The notes: generated from the letters alone by a model not told the origin. A DNA stretch of 64,000 bases from Allomuricauda sp. TMED12 (GCA_002167435.2 NHBR02000038.1:62001-126000), one strand, 5' to 3'. Numbered from the stretch's first letter, positions 37,042 to 46,642 are shown. Made by a program: numbers and translations.

Positions 37042-38199
37042 ATGGCCTTTGATTTTCTGGTTCCGGTCAAGGACAAGGTATTGGCACATTCCGAATTGTT
37101 GCCAGAACAAGCATTGGGAAAAAATGTGCATATGCACACCGAAAAGGATGGGCTTCCCGTATTTGCCCACGCCGATGTGGCCATTTTTGGCGTATTGGAA
37201 TCCAGAAACGCATTCGAGAAAAAGCCCGAAAAACTGGATTTGGACGAAGTTCGTATCCAACTTTACCGTTTAATGATGGGCAATTGGAACTCTACCATCA
37301 TCGATATAGGGGATGTGGAAGAGGGCGATACGGTTGAGGATACCTACTTTGTGGTAAAGGAAATTGTGGCCGGATTGCTCGAGGAAAATATCATTCCCAT
37401 AGTATTGGGGCTTACCCAAGATATTACTTTTCCCACCTATCGTGCTTTTGATAAAATAAAGAATATGGTGAATCTGGTCTCCATCGATAGTCGTTTTGAC
37501 TTTGGTGAAGACGATGAATTGATTTCATCACATTCTTATATGAGTAGAATAATTACCGATAAACCCAACAATCTTTTCAACTTTTCCAATATTGGATACC
37601 AGAGTTATTTCAATGCGCAGGAGGAAAAGGATTTAATGGAGCGTCTTTTTTTTGACGCCTATCGGTTAGGTGAGATTGCGGCCAATATAGAATTGGCAGA
37701 ACCCGTTTTGCGAAGTAGCGATATTGTGAGCTTGGATCTCCGGGCAATCCGGGCCAGCGAAATGGGAATGTCCAAAAACTTTTCTCCGAACGGTTTTACC
37801 GGAAGGGAAATATGTGCCATTGCCCGATATGCAGGTATTAGTGATAAAGTTTCTCTGTTTGGCATCTACGAAGGGGAAAATTCATATCAGGCATTTCAGA
37901 TGATTGCCCAGATCATATGGTATTTTATAGAGGGCCTGAGTTTCAGGATCAAAGAATACCCAAGCTCTAAGAGCGAAGACTTCACGAAGTTTACAGTACC
38001 CACGGACACGGAAGAATTGATTTTCTTCAAAAGCCATGTCACAGAAAGATGGTGGGTAGAAGTACCAACAATTTTAGCAGAACATACTAAAACAAATTCG
38101 GTGGCGTTATTACCATGCACTGAAGAGGACTATTTGGATGCTTGCAACCAGAACATTCCTGAGAGGTGGTTCAAAGCCTATAGAAAAGGCTTGAACTAA
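37042..38199 (+). CDS. Arginase-fold protein (formimidoylglutamase-like) with degenerate metal site
   Basis: 385 residues, arginase/agmatinase superfamily by overall pattern: PIVLGLTQDITFPTYRAF, NLVSIDSRFDFG, SDIVSLDLRAIRASEMG and FTGREICAIARYAG. In active ureohydrolases these segments read GGDHS, DAHxD and SxDxDxxDP and supply two manganese ions. Here the His residues and most of the Asp ligands are replaced, so a binuclear metal site is unlikely. It is usually annotated formimidoylglutamase in flavobacteria, but hydrolase activity is doubtful. It starts 1 bp after topA and precedes gldK, suggesting a conserved neighbourhood rather than histidine degradation; no hut genes are near. Confidence 0.75.
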   Translation: MAFDFLVPVKDKVLAHSELLPEQALGKNVHMHTEKDGLPVFAHADVAIFGVLESRNAFEKKPEKLDLDEVRIQLYRLMMGNWNSTIIDIGDVEEGDTVEDTYFVVKEIVAGLLEENIIPIVLGLTQDITFPTYRAFDKIKNMVNLVSIDSRFDFGEDDELISSHSYMSRIITDKPNNLFNFSNIGYQSYFNAQEEKDLMERLFFDAYRLGEIAANIELAEPVLRSSDIVSLDLRAIRASEMGMSKNFSPNGFTGREICAIARYAGISDKVSLFGIYEGENSYQAFQMIAQIIWYFIEGLSFRIKEYPSSKSEDFTKFTVPTDTEELIFFKSHVTERWWVEVPTILAEHTKTNSVALLPCTEEDYLDACNQNIPERWFKAYRKGLN

Positions 38200-38319
38200 T
38201 TAAATTAAATTTTGACCATTAATTGTTTTTGCACAATAATTTATTCAAAAATCAGTTTTGAGAATAATGAATCTGTGTAGAACAGTTAAAAATCTTGAAT
38301 CGATAATTTAACCTAAAGT

Positions 38320-39696
38320 ATGAGAAAGCTATTCTTTTCATCTATAGCACTTGTTTTTTTGCTCACTAGTTGTGGCTCTAAATCAAGATCAAAAGGTGAA
38401 CTAGTTGGGGTCCAGGGAAAAAAGTGGCATCCAGAGAAACCCTACGGAATGGAGCTGATTCCCCGAGGCGCCTTTGTAATGGGTAAAGCCGAAGAGGATC
38501 AGGCAAAAGTATTGAACGCACCCACAAGAACGGTTACCGTACGTTCCTTTTACATGGATGATACGGAAATCACTAATAGTGAGTACCGCCAGTTTGTGGA
38601 GTGGGTCAAGGATTCCATTGTAAGGACAAGGTTGGCCATTTTGGCCGATGAGTTAGGTATTAGCCCAGAAGATGAGGGTATAGGTGAGTACGCCTTTAAG
38701 GATACCGATACTACAGAACTTTCGGCATACGATAAATATATGCTCGATAATTATGCAGGTCTTGGAGAGACCGGCTATGAAGGACGGGCATTGAACAAAG
38801 ATGTTGATCTTGTATGGGATACCTCTGAATATCCAGATGAGTACTATGCTGAGGTAATGGACTCCATTTATCTGCCAGAAGAGGAAAGTTACAATGGGTT
38901 AAGAAGTGTTGATGTTACCAAAATCAAGTACAAGTACAACTGGATGGATATTGAAGCCGCTGCCCGTGCAAGATCTGGTAGTAGAAAAGATTTCATTAAA
39001 CAGGAAGAATTGGAAATTTATCCAGATACCACAGTGTGGATTCGAGATTTTGAATACAGCTACAATGAGCCAATGCACAATGATTATTTCTGGCACGATG
39101 CCTATAGTGATTATCCTGTAGTAGGGGTGAATTGGATGCAGGCCAAAGCTTTCTGTAACTGGAGGACCAAATTCAAAAACGACGATCAAAAAAGCCGAGG
39201 GAAACAGTTCGTAAACCAATTTAGGTTACCTACTGAAGCCGAATGGGAATATGCCGCCAGAGGTGGAATCGAAGGAGGTACATATCCTTGGGGTGGTCCA
39301 TATGTGATCAGTGACACAGGATGCTTTATGGCCAACTTTAAACCACAACGAGGGGATTACGCTGCCGATGCTGCCTTATATACTGTGGAAGCAAAATCTT
39401 TTGAACCCAACGATTATAATTTGTACAACATGGCTGGTAACGTATCGGAATGGACAAACTCTAGTTTTGATGCCGGTGCTTACGATTACTTATCCACCAT
39501 GAACCCGAACATTGGTTCTCAGGATAATCAGCGTAAGGTTATTCGCGGTGGTTCTTGGAAAGATGTAGCATACTTCCTCCAGGTAAGTACAAGGGATTAT
39601 GAATACCAAGATTCTGCAAGAAGCTACATCGGATTCAGAACAGTCCAGGATTATATGGGAGAAGAAGATTCTACCGACGGAAGAAGCGGATTATAA
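38320..39696 (+). CDS. gldK: Gliding motility / T9SS lipoprotein GldK
   Basis: 458 residues. A lipoprotein signal peptide ends at LLTSC (Cys18). The body is a formylglycine-generating-enzyme (FGE)-sulfatase-like domain: MELIPRGAFVMG, FYMDDTEITNSEYRQFV, YPVVGVNWMQAKAFCNWR, RLPTEAEWEYAARGG, YNMAGNVSEWT and VIRGGSWKD. GldK forms, with GldN, a periplasmic ring attached to the outer membrane in the type IX secretion/gliding machine. An FGE-like enzymatic role is not expected. It is the first gene of gldKLMN, in the standard order. Confidence 0.96.
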   Translation: MRKLFFSSIALVFLLTSCGSKSRSKGELVGVQGKKWHPEKPYGMELIPRGAFVMGKAEEDQAKVLNAPTRTVTVRSFYMDDTEITNSEYRQFVEWVKDSIVRTRLAILADELGISPEDEGIGEYAFKDTDTTELSAYDKYMLDNYAGLGETGYEGRALNKDVDLVWDTSEYPDEYYAEVMDSIYLPEEESYNGLRSVDVTKIKYKYNWMDIEAAARARSGSRKDFIKQEELEIYPDTTVWIRDFEYSYNEPMHNDYFWHDAYSDYPVVGVNWMQAKAFCNWRTKFKNDDQKSRGKQFVNQFRLPTEAEWEYAARGGIEGGTYPWGGPYVISDTGCFMANFKPQRGDYAADAALYTVEAKSFEPNDYNLYNMAGNVSEWTNSSFDAGAYDYLSTMNPNIGSQDNQRKVIRGGSWKDVAYFLQVSTRDYEYQDSARSYIGFRTVQDYMGEEDSTDGRSGL

Positions 39697-39782
39697 AAAA
39701 AACAACGAGAGAACATTATATAAACAAGTAAGAGTAGTAACCAAATACTTATTTTTTATATAACTTAATTAAAACTAGAATT

Positions 39783-40439
39783 ATGGCGCAGTCAAAATCA
39801 ACAAAAAAGCTGTTTAACATGGCCTACGGGCTTGGAGCATCGGTAGTAATTATTGGTGCATTGTTCAAGATCCTTCACTGGGAGTTTGGACCACTTACAG
39901 GTGGACTTCTTCTTGCAGTTGGACTTATAACTGAAGCATTAATCTTTGCTATCTCTGCATTTGAACCAGTAGATGATGAATTCGATTGGTCTTTGGTATA
40001 TCCGGAATTAGCCGGTGGAGAAGCAGATGCTTCCAGAAAACAACAAGCTAAAGATGCTAAAGAAGCCGAAGGACTTCTTTCCAAAAAATTGGATAGTCTT
40101 CTTAAAGAAGCTAAAATCGATTCTGAACTTTTCTCCAATTTGGGTGAAAGTATCAAGAGTTTTGAGGGTGCCGCTAAGAATATCACTCCTACAACAGATG
40201 CTATTCAGCACACTAAAAAATACTCTGAGGAATTGTCTCATGCAGCAGCTCAAATGGAATCTTTGAACAGTTTGTACAAAGTACAATTGGAAAGTGCAAG
40301 CAGACAAGCTTCCATCAACGAAGAAGTTGTGCAAAACGCAGGTGCCTTGAAAGACCAAATGGAGTCTTTGGCCACCAACCTATCCTCTTTGAACGGAGTA
40401 TACGGAGGTATGCTTACAGCCATGGGCGGAAAAGTCTAA
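39783..40439 (+). CDS. gldL: Gliding motor / T9SS inner-membrane protein GldL
   Basis: 218 residues. Two membrane helices near the N-terminus (about 12-30 and 37-58) enclose the conserved ILHWEFGPLTGG region, with Lys/Glu residues (Lys27, Glu49 region) known as the proton path in GldL. The remaining about 150 residues are cytoplasmic and helical. GldL pentamers surround GldM dimers and convert proton flow into rotation for T9SS and gliding. It lies between gldK (86-bp gap) and gldM (68-bp gap). Confidence 0.96.
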   Translation: MAQSKSTKKLFNMAYGLGASVVIIGALFKILHWEFGPLTGGLLLAVGLITEALIFAISAFEPVDDEFDWSLVYPELAGGEADASRKQQAKDAKEAEGLLSKKLDSLLKEAKIDSELFSNLGESIKSFEGAAKNITPTTDAIQHTKKYSEELSHAAAQMESLNSLYKVQLESASRQASINEEVVQNAGALKDQMESLATNLSSLNGVYGGMLTAMGGKV

Positions 40440-40507
40440 TTAGAAGTTTTCAAATCAACAGAAAACAAAACCAAATCAAATTAATTATTAAATCTAATTA
40501 GAAAAAC

Positions 40508-42079
40508 ATGGCAGGAGGAAAACAAACACCACGTCAGAAGATGATCAACCTTATGTATTTGATCTTCATCGCGATGTTGGCACTTAATATGAGCAAGGAA
40601 GTACTTGCAGCTTTCGGACTAATGAACGAAAAGCTGGAAACTTCCAATACAAACATGGACGCCAATAATGCTAGCTTTTTTGCAAGCTTGGAAACCAAAG
40701 CTTCTGAAAACGAGGAAGAGTATGGCGAACTGTACGAAGATGCTCAGCAGATCAAACAACTTTCAGATTCTTACTACAGTTATTTGGAAGGATTGAAGAA
40801 AGAAATGACCGCAGATTTGGAAGATGACAAAGACTATGTGGTTATGGACAAGTCTGACTACTTGGACCAAAAATTCTTTCAGGGCGACAATTTGGGCCCA
40901 GAAGGGAAAAAGTTCATGGATCAGATCAATAATTATCGCGAAGGTGTGATTAACGCATTACCGGAAGGCGAGTTTGAATCTTTGAAAACAGCTGTTAAAA
41001 CCCGATTTGCCACTGGTGATGAAGATGGTAAAGTTGAGAAAAGAGACGGTACACGTCAAGATTGGATCAACTATCATTACGAAGGGTTCCCATTGGTAGC
41101 TTCTTTGACCAAAATGACCCAGTTGCAGGCCGATATCAAAACTACCGAGCAAGAGGTGTTGAAAACCCTTTTGGAAGGTGAATTGACCGAAGCGGTTTCC
41201 TTGACAAACTTTGCTAGTACATTGTCCGCTCCAAAAACAGCTTATTATGCTGGAGAAAAATATGATGGTAAGATCATTGTTAGCAAAACTGACAAGACTT
41301 CTACTCCAGTAAAAGCTGAATTAACATTGGATGGAAGACCATTGACAGAAGGCAAGGACTACGAATTGGAAGCAGGTGGTATCAAAATGTTGATCAGTGC
41401 CGGTACTCCAGGAGACCATACCGTTAAAGGTACAATGGTGTTTATGCAAGATGGTGAAGAGGTACCTGTAGAAGTAAACAATACTTTTGCAACTATCTCC
41501 ATGCCTAATGCAGCAGTAATTTCTGCTGATAAGATGAACGTGGTTTACCGTGGTGTTTCCAACCCAATGACCATCTCTATTCCTGGTATCCCTGATAACA
41601 AGGTTTCAGCTTCAGCTCCAGGTTTGAGCAGAAGAAGCGGTAGCAATTACATTATGAACCCTGGAACAGGTAGATCGGTAACCATTACAGCTTCAGGTAC
41701 ATTGCCAGATGGTAAAGGAATCCGTACTTCGTCTGAATTCCGTATTAAGGATATTCCAAGACCAAGCGGTACCGTTCGAGGAGAATCTGGTAGCATAAAA
41801 ATGCCTAAAAATAACCTTGAAATCGCAACGGTTAGTGCTATGTTGGAAGACTTTGATTTTGACTTGAACCTTGCAGTAAGCCAGTTTAAGTTCAAAGTAC
41901 CAGGTCAACCTACTGTAGTTGTTAACGGAAACAAATTGGACAATAGAGCTAAATCTGCACTTAAAAGAGCAGGTAGAGGTGAGTCTGTCCAGATATTTGA
42001 TATCCAAGCTTACATCACAAACAACAAGAGCTACAAGTTGAAAAAAGTATCTCCGGTTGTGGTTGAGCTTACTAACTAA
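40508..42079 (+). CDS. gldM: Gliding motor / T9SS shaft protein GldM
   Basis: 523 residues. One N-terminal membrane helix (about 12-34; KMINLMYLIFIAMLALNMS) followed by a long periplasmic part: an initial helical domain with KEVLAAFGLMNEKLE, then beta domains (residues about 220-523) ending in the IQAYITNNKSYKLKKVSPVVVEL strand pattern. GldM transmits torque from GldL across the periplasm to the GldKN ring. Length and order match known GldM. Confidence 0.96.
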   Translation: MAGGKQTPRQKMINLMYLIFIAMLALNMSKEVLAAFGLMNEKLETSNTNMDANNASFFASLETKASENEEEYGELYEDAQQIKQLSDSYYSYLEGLKKEMTADLEDDKDYVVMDKSDYLDQKFFQGDNLGPEGKKFMDQINNYREGVINALPEGEFESLKTAVKTRFATGDEDGKVEKRDGTRQDWINYHYEGFPLVASLTKMTQLQADIKTTEQEVLKTLLEGELTEAVSLTNFASTLSAPKTAYYAGEKYDGKIIVSKTDKTSTPVKAELTLDGRPLTEGKDYELEAGGIKMLISAGTPGDHTVKGTMVFMQDGEEVPVEVNNTFATISMPNAAVISADKMNVVYRGVSNPMTISIPGIPDNKVSASAPGLSRRSGSNYIMNPGTGRSVTITASGTLPDGKGIRTSSEFRIKDIPRPSGTVRGESGSIKMPKNNLEIATVSAMLEDFDFDLNLAVSQFKFKVPGQPTVVVNGNKLDNRAKSALKRAGRGESVQIFDIQAYITNNKSYKLKKVSPVVVELTN

Positions 42080-42105
42080 GAAGTATAAAAAGTATACAAG
42101 TAATC

Positions 42106-43008
42106 ATGAATTGGAAAAACGCATTATTAATTGGATTGTTGGGCATATTGCCGGTATCAATCATGGCGCAGGCAAACATTTTAAATGCCAAGCTGCCCGA
42201 AGATATAGGTAAGAAAACCCAAGCTCAGATAGAGCAAGATGCCGATGAGCCTTTAGAGTACGGTTATGTGGATGATAGGGATATCCTTTGGTCCAAAACT
42301 GTATGGGAAATCATTGATCTTGACGAGCGAGTTAACTTTCCATTGTATTACCCAACCGATACCATAGGTATTGGAAAGGATAGAAGGTCACTGTACCACG
42401 TTTTGATGAAAAACATCAGAAATGGAAACCTTACCGAGGTTTATGCAGACTCCTACTTTACTGAAAAGAGAAAGTTGTCCGACCTTTCGGCGACCTTGAG
42501 CAAAGTGGATACCACAGACCTAGGATACGAGCAAGTAAATGCTGGAGAGCAGGTTTCCCCTGAGTTTATCAACAAAAGGGATCTAACTGCAGCAGATGTT
42601 GAAGAGTATCGTATAAAAGGAATCTGGTATTTCGACAAGCGCCAGGGAGAGCTTAAGTATCGCTTATTGGGAATTGCACCCGTTGCACCCGATGTAAACT
42701 TTATCGATGATGAGTCTATAGATCCGGGGCAGAACAAGGTAGAATTGTTCTGGGTTTGGTTTCCAGCGGCGCGTAAAATTTTGCACGATGCCAAGGTATA
42801 CAACCAGCGTAATTCCTCAAGACCTATTTCTTTTGATGCGTTGTTGAACGCCCGTCGTTTCAACGGTGTTATCTACAAAGAGGAAAACGTTCACGAAGAT
42901 CGTGAAATAAGCGATTACATTTTTGATAATGCATTGTTCCAGCTCTTGGAAGCCCAAAGAATCAAAGAGGGCATACGAGACAGAGAGCAAGATATGTGGG
43001 CGTATTAA
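42106..43008 (+). CDS. gldN: Gliding motility / T9SS protein GldN
   Basis: 300 residues with a signal peptide of about 22 residues (ending SIMAQA). The mature part has GldN family segments: DDRDILWSKTVWEIIDLDERVNFPLYYP, IKGIWYFDKRQGELKYRLLGIAPV (shown in part: IKGIWYFDKRQG) and WFPAARKILHDAKVYN. It assembles with GldK into the periplasmic ring of the secretion/gliding machine. It ends the operon and is followed by a strong terminator. Confidence 0.95.
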   Translation: MNWKNALLIGLLGILPVSIMAQANILNAKLPEDIGKKTQAQIEQDADEPLEYGYVDDRDILWSKTVWEIIDLDERVNFPLYYPTDTIGIGKDRRSLYHVLMKNIRNGNLTEVYADSYFTEKRKLSDLSATLSKVDTTDLGYEQVNAGEQVSPEFINKRDLTAADVEEYRIKGIWYFDKRQGELKYRLLGIAPVAPDVNFIDDESIDPGQNKVELFWVWFPAARKILHDAKVYNQRNSSRPISFDALLNARRFNGVIYKEENVHEDREISDYIFDNALFQLLEAQRIKEGIRDREQDMWAY

Positions 43009-43047
43009 TTTAATCGTTCATAAAATATTTCCAATTCAATACAGCAA

Positions 43048-43078
43048 AACGCCGCACTAAGTGCGGCGTTTTTTTTTG
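43048..43078 (+). terminator. Terminator of gldKLMN
   Basis: A 10-bp GC-rich stem (AACGCCGCAC with its complement), 3-nt loop, then a run of nine or more Ts. Confidence 0.93.
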
Positions 43079-43100
43079 CATTAAACCAAAGCTTGAATGA

Positions 43101-43129
43101 TTGAGAAATCAAACAGATGGCTAATTTTG
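43101..43129 (+). promoter_or_regulatory. Promoter of the FAD oxidoreductase gene (leaderless)
   Basis: TTG at 43101-43103, 18-nt spacer, TAATTTTG at 43122-43129. The start codon begins only 4 nt after the -7 element, so the mRNA should start at or next to the AUG. Confidence 0.7.
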
Positions 43130-43133
43130 TAGT

Positions 43134-44189
43134 ATGGTGGATTATTTAGTAGTAGGTCTGGGTTTGGCCGGAATCTCTTTTTGTGAGGTTCTGGAAGAAA
43201 AAGGGAAAACCTTTAAGGTGGTAGCCGATGGGTCGCAACAGGCTTCCAAAGTAGCTGGAGGCCTCTACAATCCTGTTATTTTGAAGCGATTTACCATGGC
43301 ATGGAAAGCCAAACAGCAGTTGGAGTTGGCTAAACCATTCTATCAACGATTAGAGGGAAAACTTGGTGTTAAATTAGATTATGAACTTCCCGTACTACGA
43401 AAATTTGCATCTACAGAAGAACAAAATATGTGGTTCGAAGCTTCCGACCGACCAGAGTTGGATTATTTTCTGTCTACCAAAATTTTGCCGAACAATAATC
43501 CAAAAATTGATGCTCCACACGGTTTTGGCAAGGTAAAATATACAGGGAGGATTGATACGGGTACTTTGGTTAGGTCCTATAAAAGTTATTTGGAAAAGAA
43601 AGGTCAATTTTTAAACGAGTCTCTTGATTTTGACGCCCTTTTCATTTCAGATGAAGATATTACGTATAAAAAAATCACTGCCAAAAACATTGTATTTGCT
43701 TGTGGCTATGGTCTTAAACAGAACCCATATTTAGCCTATTTGCCGTTGAACGGAACCAAAGGAGAGCTATTGATCATTCATGCACCCGAGTACAAGGAGA
43801 AAAATGTAATTAAATCATCCGTGTTTACCATCCCTATGGAAAACGACAAGTATTTGGTGGGAGCTACCTATAAATGGAAAGATAAGACCAATACCCCCAC
43901 AGAGGAGTCTAAGGGCGAACTCTTGGAAAAACTAAAAACTTTTTTAAAATGTGATTTTAAGATTGTTGGCCATGTAGCTGGCATTCGTCCAACTGTGGTG
44001 GATCGCAGACCCTTGGTGGGAGGGCATCCAGAACATCAAAATATGTATGTTTTGAATGGCTTTGGTTCTAGAGGAGTACTTATTGGACCATATGCCTCAA
44101 AACAATTGTTTGATTACATTGAAAACAAAACCGACTTGGACCCCGAAATGGATATCCAAAGATTTACCAAAAAATACTACGTCAATTAG
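43134..44189 (+). CDS. FAD-dependent oxidoreductase (DAO family)
   Basis: 351 residues. A Rossmann FAD-binding start (YLVVGLGLAGISFCEVLEEKG) and the DAO-type region VAGGLYNPVILKRF, then the C-terminal HVAGIRPTVVDRRPLVGGHPE and LNGFGSRGVLIGPYAS motif binding the flavin. It resembles glycine/D-amino-acid oxidases and the MnmC oxidase domain; the substrate is not evident. No signal peptide, so it is cytosolic. Its stop codon overlaps the convergent DUF983 gene by 4 bp and no terminator is present. Confidence 0.87.
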   Translation: MVDYLVVGLGLAGISFCEVLEEKGKTFKVVADGSQQASKVAGGLYNPVILKRFTMAWKAKQQLELAKPFYQRLEGKLGVKLDYELPVLRKFASTEEQNMWFEASDRPELDYFLSTKILPNNNPKIDAPHGFGKVKYTGRIDTGTLVRSYKSYLEKKGQFLNESLDFDALFISDEDITYKKITAKNIVFACGYGLKQNPYLAYLPLNGTKGELLIIHAPEYKEKNVIKSSVFTIPMENDKYLVGATYKWKDKTNTPTEESKGELLEKLKTFLKCDFKIVGHVAGIRPTVVDRRPLVGGHPEHQNMYVLNGFGSRGVLIGPYASKQLFDYIENKTDLDPEMDIQRFTKKYYVN

Positions 44190-44587
44190 CCTTTTATAGT
44201 TTGATGCTTTTTGACCGCATTAGGGTCGTATTTAACAAAAAAATTAATCCAAATGTTTCGGGATAACCTAACTATTATCGGCATAAAAACAATCAAAGTG
44301 CCTACAATCGAAATAAAAGTGGTCAATAAAGTAGTGCCTATAAACAAAAAGGAAATTACAAAAGCCGCTACGGCAAAAGCAATCCCTACACCATAGCTCA
44401 CGTACATTGCCCCATAAAAAAAGGAAGGCTCAATCTTGTATTTTAAACCACAATGTGAGCATCTTTCATTCATGCTAAAGATTTTGGACAATGCATAAGG
44501 GTTGGACTTCTCATACATGCTCTCCTCTTGGCATCTTGGACAGTTTCCTGTTAAAATGCTGTACATTTTGGTTCCTTTTTTTAACAT
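44186..44587 (-). CDS. DUF983 membrane protein
   Basis: About 133 residues. The start is set at the ATG at 44587 (MLKKGTKMYSIL), the usual DUF983 start; an upstream in-frame candidate at 44623 precedes the -7 element and is excluded. Two CxxC pairs (GNCPRCQEE and ERCSHCGLKY) form a zinc-ribbon-like N-terminal part, followed by two membrane helices (about residues 60-80 and 84-108). Function unknown; DUF983 proteins are conserved in Bacteroidota and alphaproteobacteria. Divergent from the ABC-F gene. Confidence 0.85.
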   Translation of the reverse strand: MLKKGTKMYSILTGNCPRCQEESMYEKSNPYALSKIFSMNERCSHCGLKYKIEPSFFYGAMYVSYGVGIAFAVAAFVISFLFIGTTLLTTFISIVGTLIVFMPIIVRLSRNIWINFFVKYDPNAVKKHQTIKG

Positions 44588-44603
44588 TTGCAGGGCTTTT
44601 GTG

Positions 44604-44611
44604 CAAAAGTA
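44604..44611 (-). promoter_or_regulatory. -7 element of the DUF983 promoter
   Basis: Minus strand TACTTTTG matches TAnnTTTG. It lies 17 nt upstream of the chosen ATG. No TTG at canonical spacing was seen. Confidence 0.5.
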
Positions 44612-44652
44612 TAAATTCGCCAACTAATGTATTGTAATCAAGGTCACATATA

Positions 44653-46566
44653 ATGTTAAACATTCATAATCTTTCGGTAGCCTTTGGAGGAGAGTATTTG
44701 TTCGAGGAAATATCGTTTCGTCTCAACGGAGGGGATAGAGTAGGTCTTATTGGAAAGAATGGAGCAGGGAAATCCACCATGCTTAAACTTCTCGCTAAGG
44801 AAATGCCTTTGGACCAAGGAACCATAGCAATGGAGAAAGATGTAAAAATCGGTTTTCTCAAGCAAGATATTGACTTTGAAGAAGGTAGGACCGTTTTGGA
44901 AGAGTCCTATCAAGCGTTTTCGGAAATTAAAGCATTGGAGCTCAAGCTTGACGAGATCAATACTGCTTTGGCAGAGCGCACCGATTATGAAAGTGATGGA
45001 TACCATCAACTTATGGTGGATTTAAATGACGCAACGCACCGATATGAAATTTTGGGCGGATACAACTACCAGGGGGATACCGAAAAGGTGCTTCTGGGAT
45101 TGGGTTTTAAAAGAGAGGACTTCAATAAGTTAACGGATACCTTTTCCGGAGGTTGGCGTATGCGTATTGAGTTGGCTAAGCTTTTACTTCAGAACAACGA
45201 TGTACTTCTGCTGGATGAGCCTACGAACCACTTGGATATAGAATCGATTATATGGCTGGAACAATTTTTACGAAATTTTCCCGGTGCCGTGGTAATTGTT
45301 TCCCACGATAAAATGTTCTTGGATAATGTTACGAATCGTACCATAGAAATTTCTTTGGGCAGGATTTACGATTATAGCAAACCTTATTCCCAGTTCTTGG
45401 TCCACCGAAAAGAAATAATGGAACAGCAGCTAAGTGCGCAAAAGAACCAAGAAAAACAAATACAGCAAACCGAAAGATTGATTGAAAAGTTCAGGGCAAA
45501 ATCCAGCAAGGCTTCCATGGCGCAGTCCCTTATCAAAAAGCTGGATAAAATGGAGCGTATCGAAGTGGATGAAGAGGACAATAGTGTCATGAACCTTCGG
45601 TTTCCCGTTTCTGTAAACCCAGGGAAGGTTGTTGCAGAGTTGAACAGTGTAGCAAAAAGCTATGGTTCCAAAAAGGTGTTGGAAGATATTGACCTTTTGG
45701 TTGAGCGTGGAGGTAAAACCGCTTTCGTAGGTCAAAATGGGCAGGGTAAAACCACCTTGGCCAAAATTATGGTGGGCGAACTGGATTATCAGGGCCATTT
45801 AAAAATGGGGCACAATGTACAGTTAAGTTATTTTGCCCAGAATCAGGCCGAATACTTGGATGGGGACAAAACTGTTTTGGATACGATGATTGATGCGGCC
45901 AATGAGAAAAACCGGAGTAAGGTTAGGGATATTTTAGGTTCTTTTCTCTTTAGAGGGGATGAGGTGGATAAGTATGTAAAAGTACTTTCTGGAGGCGAGA
46001 GAAATAGATTGGCCTTGGCTAAAATGCTTCTGCAACCCTTTAATGTGTTGGTGATGGACGAGCCTACCAACCATTTGGACATCAAATCAAAAAATGTCCT
46101 AAAACAAGCACTTCAAAACTTTGAGGGAACATTGATTCTTGTTTCTCACGACCGCGATTTTCTTCAAGGATTGACCGATAGAGTTTACGAGTTTAAGGAT
46201 GGTGGAATAAAAGAATATTTGGGAGATATCGATTTCTATTTGGAACAACGTAAGATGGAAGATTTCCGAAGCGTAGAAAAAGGCGATCAAAAGATGGAAG
46301 ATAAGCCCCAAGTAAAAACCAAGGAAAATGATTATCAGGCTCAAAAGAAGCAAAAATCCTTAAAAAATAAGCTCAGTGGAGTCGAAAAGAAGATTTCGAA
46401 ACTGGAAAAAGATATAGCCGATATTGATCATGACTTGCTCATGGACTACGATGCAACGATAGCAAAACCTGATTTTTTTGATACTTACGAGGGTAAAAAG
46501 AAGGATTTGGAATCCTTAATGGAAGATTGGGAAAATCTGTCCCATGAATTGGAATCACTGGAATAA
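44653..46566 (+). CDS. ABC-F family ATPase (ribosome-associated)
   Basis: 637 residues with two ABC nucleotide-binding domains and no membrane segments. Walker A: GLIGKNGAGKST and AFVGQNGQGKTT; signatures: FSGGWRMRIELAKLL and LSGGERNRLALAKML; Walker B with LLLDEPTNHLDIES and LVMDEPTNHLDIKS. A linker with a long charged helix (about 245-300) joins the domains; the C-terminal about 90 residues form a Lys/Glu-rich coiled coil, as in Uup. ABC-F proteins act at the ribosomal E/P site or on DNA structures (Uup). Whether this one affects antibiotic resistance cannot be told; it looks like a housekeeping Uup/EttA-like type. Confidence 0.93.
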   Translation: MLNIHNLSVAFGGEYLFEEISFRLNGGDRVGLIGKNGAGKSTMLKLLAKEMPLDQGTIAMEKDVKIGFLKQDIDFEEGRTVLEESYQAFSEIKALELKLDEINTALAERTDYESDGYHQLMVDLNDATHRYEILGGYNYQGDTEKVLLGLGFKREDFNKLTDTFSGGWRMRIELAKLLLQNNDVLLLDEPTNHLDIESIIWLEQFLRNFPGAVVIVSHDKMFLDNVTNRTIEISLGRIYDYSKPYSQFLVHRKEIMEQQLSAQKNQEKQIQQTERLIEKFRAKSSKASMAQSLIKKLDKMERIEVDEEDNSVMNLRFPVSVNPGKVVAELNSVAKSYGSKKVLEDIDLLVERGGKTAFVGQNGQGKTTLAKIMVGELDYQGHLKMGHNVQLSYFAQNQAEYLDGDKTVLDTMIDAANEKNRSKVRDILGSFLFRGDEVDKYVKVLSGGERNRLALAKMLLQPFNVLVMDEPTNHLDIKSKNVLKQALQNFEGTLILVSHDRDFLQGLTDRVYEFKDGGIKEYLGDIDFYLEQRKMEDFRSVEKGDQKMEDKPQVKTKENDYQAQKKQKSLKNKLSGVEKKISKLEKDIADIDHDLLMDYDATIAKPDFFDTYEGKKKDLESLMEDWENLSHELESLE

Positions 46567-46634
46567 AGCAACTATCCAAATTTTTCACAACGTTTTCTTG
46601 CTAATTCACAACATAATAGGGTGAGTTCACCGAT

Positions 46635-46642
46635 TATATTTG
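46635..46642 (+). promoter_or_regulatory. -7 element upstream of the LRR gene
   Basis: TATATTTG matches TAnnTTTG, 61 nt upstream of the LRR protein ATG. No suitably spaced TTG. Confidence 0.4.
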
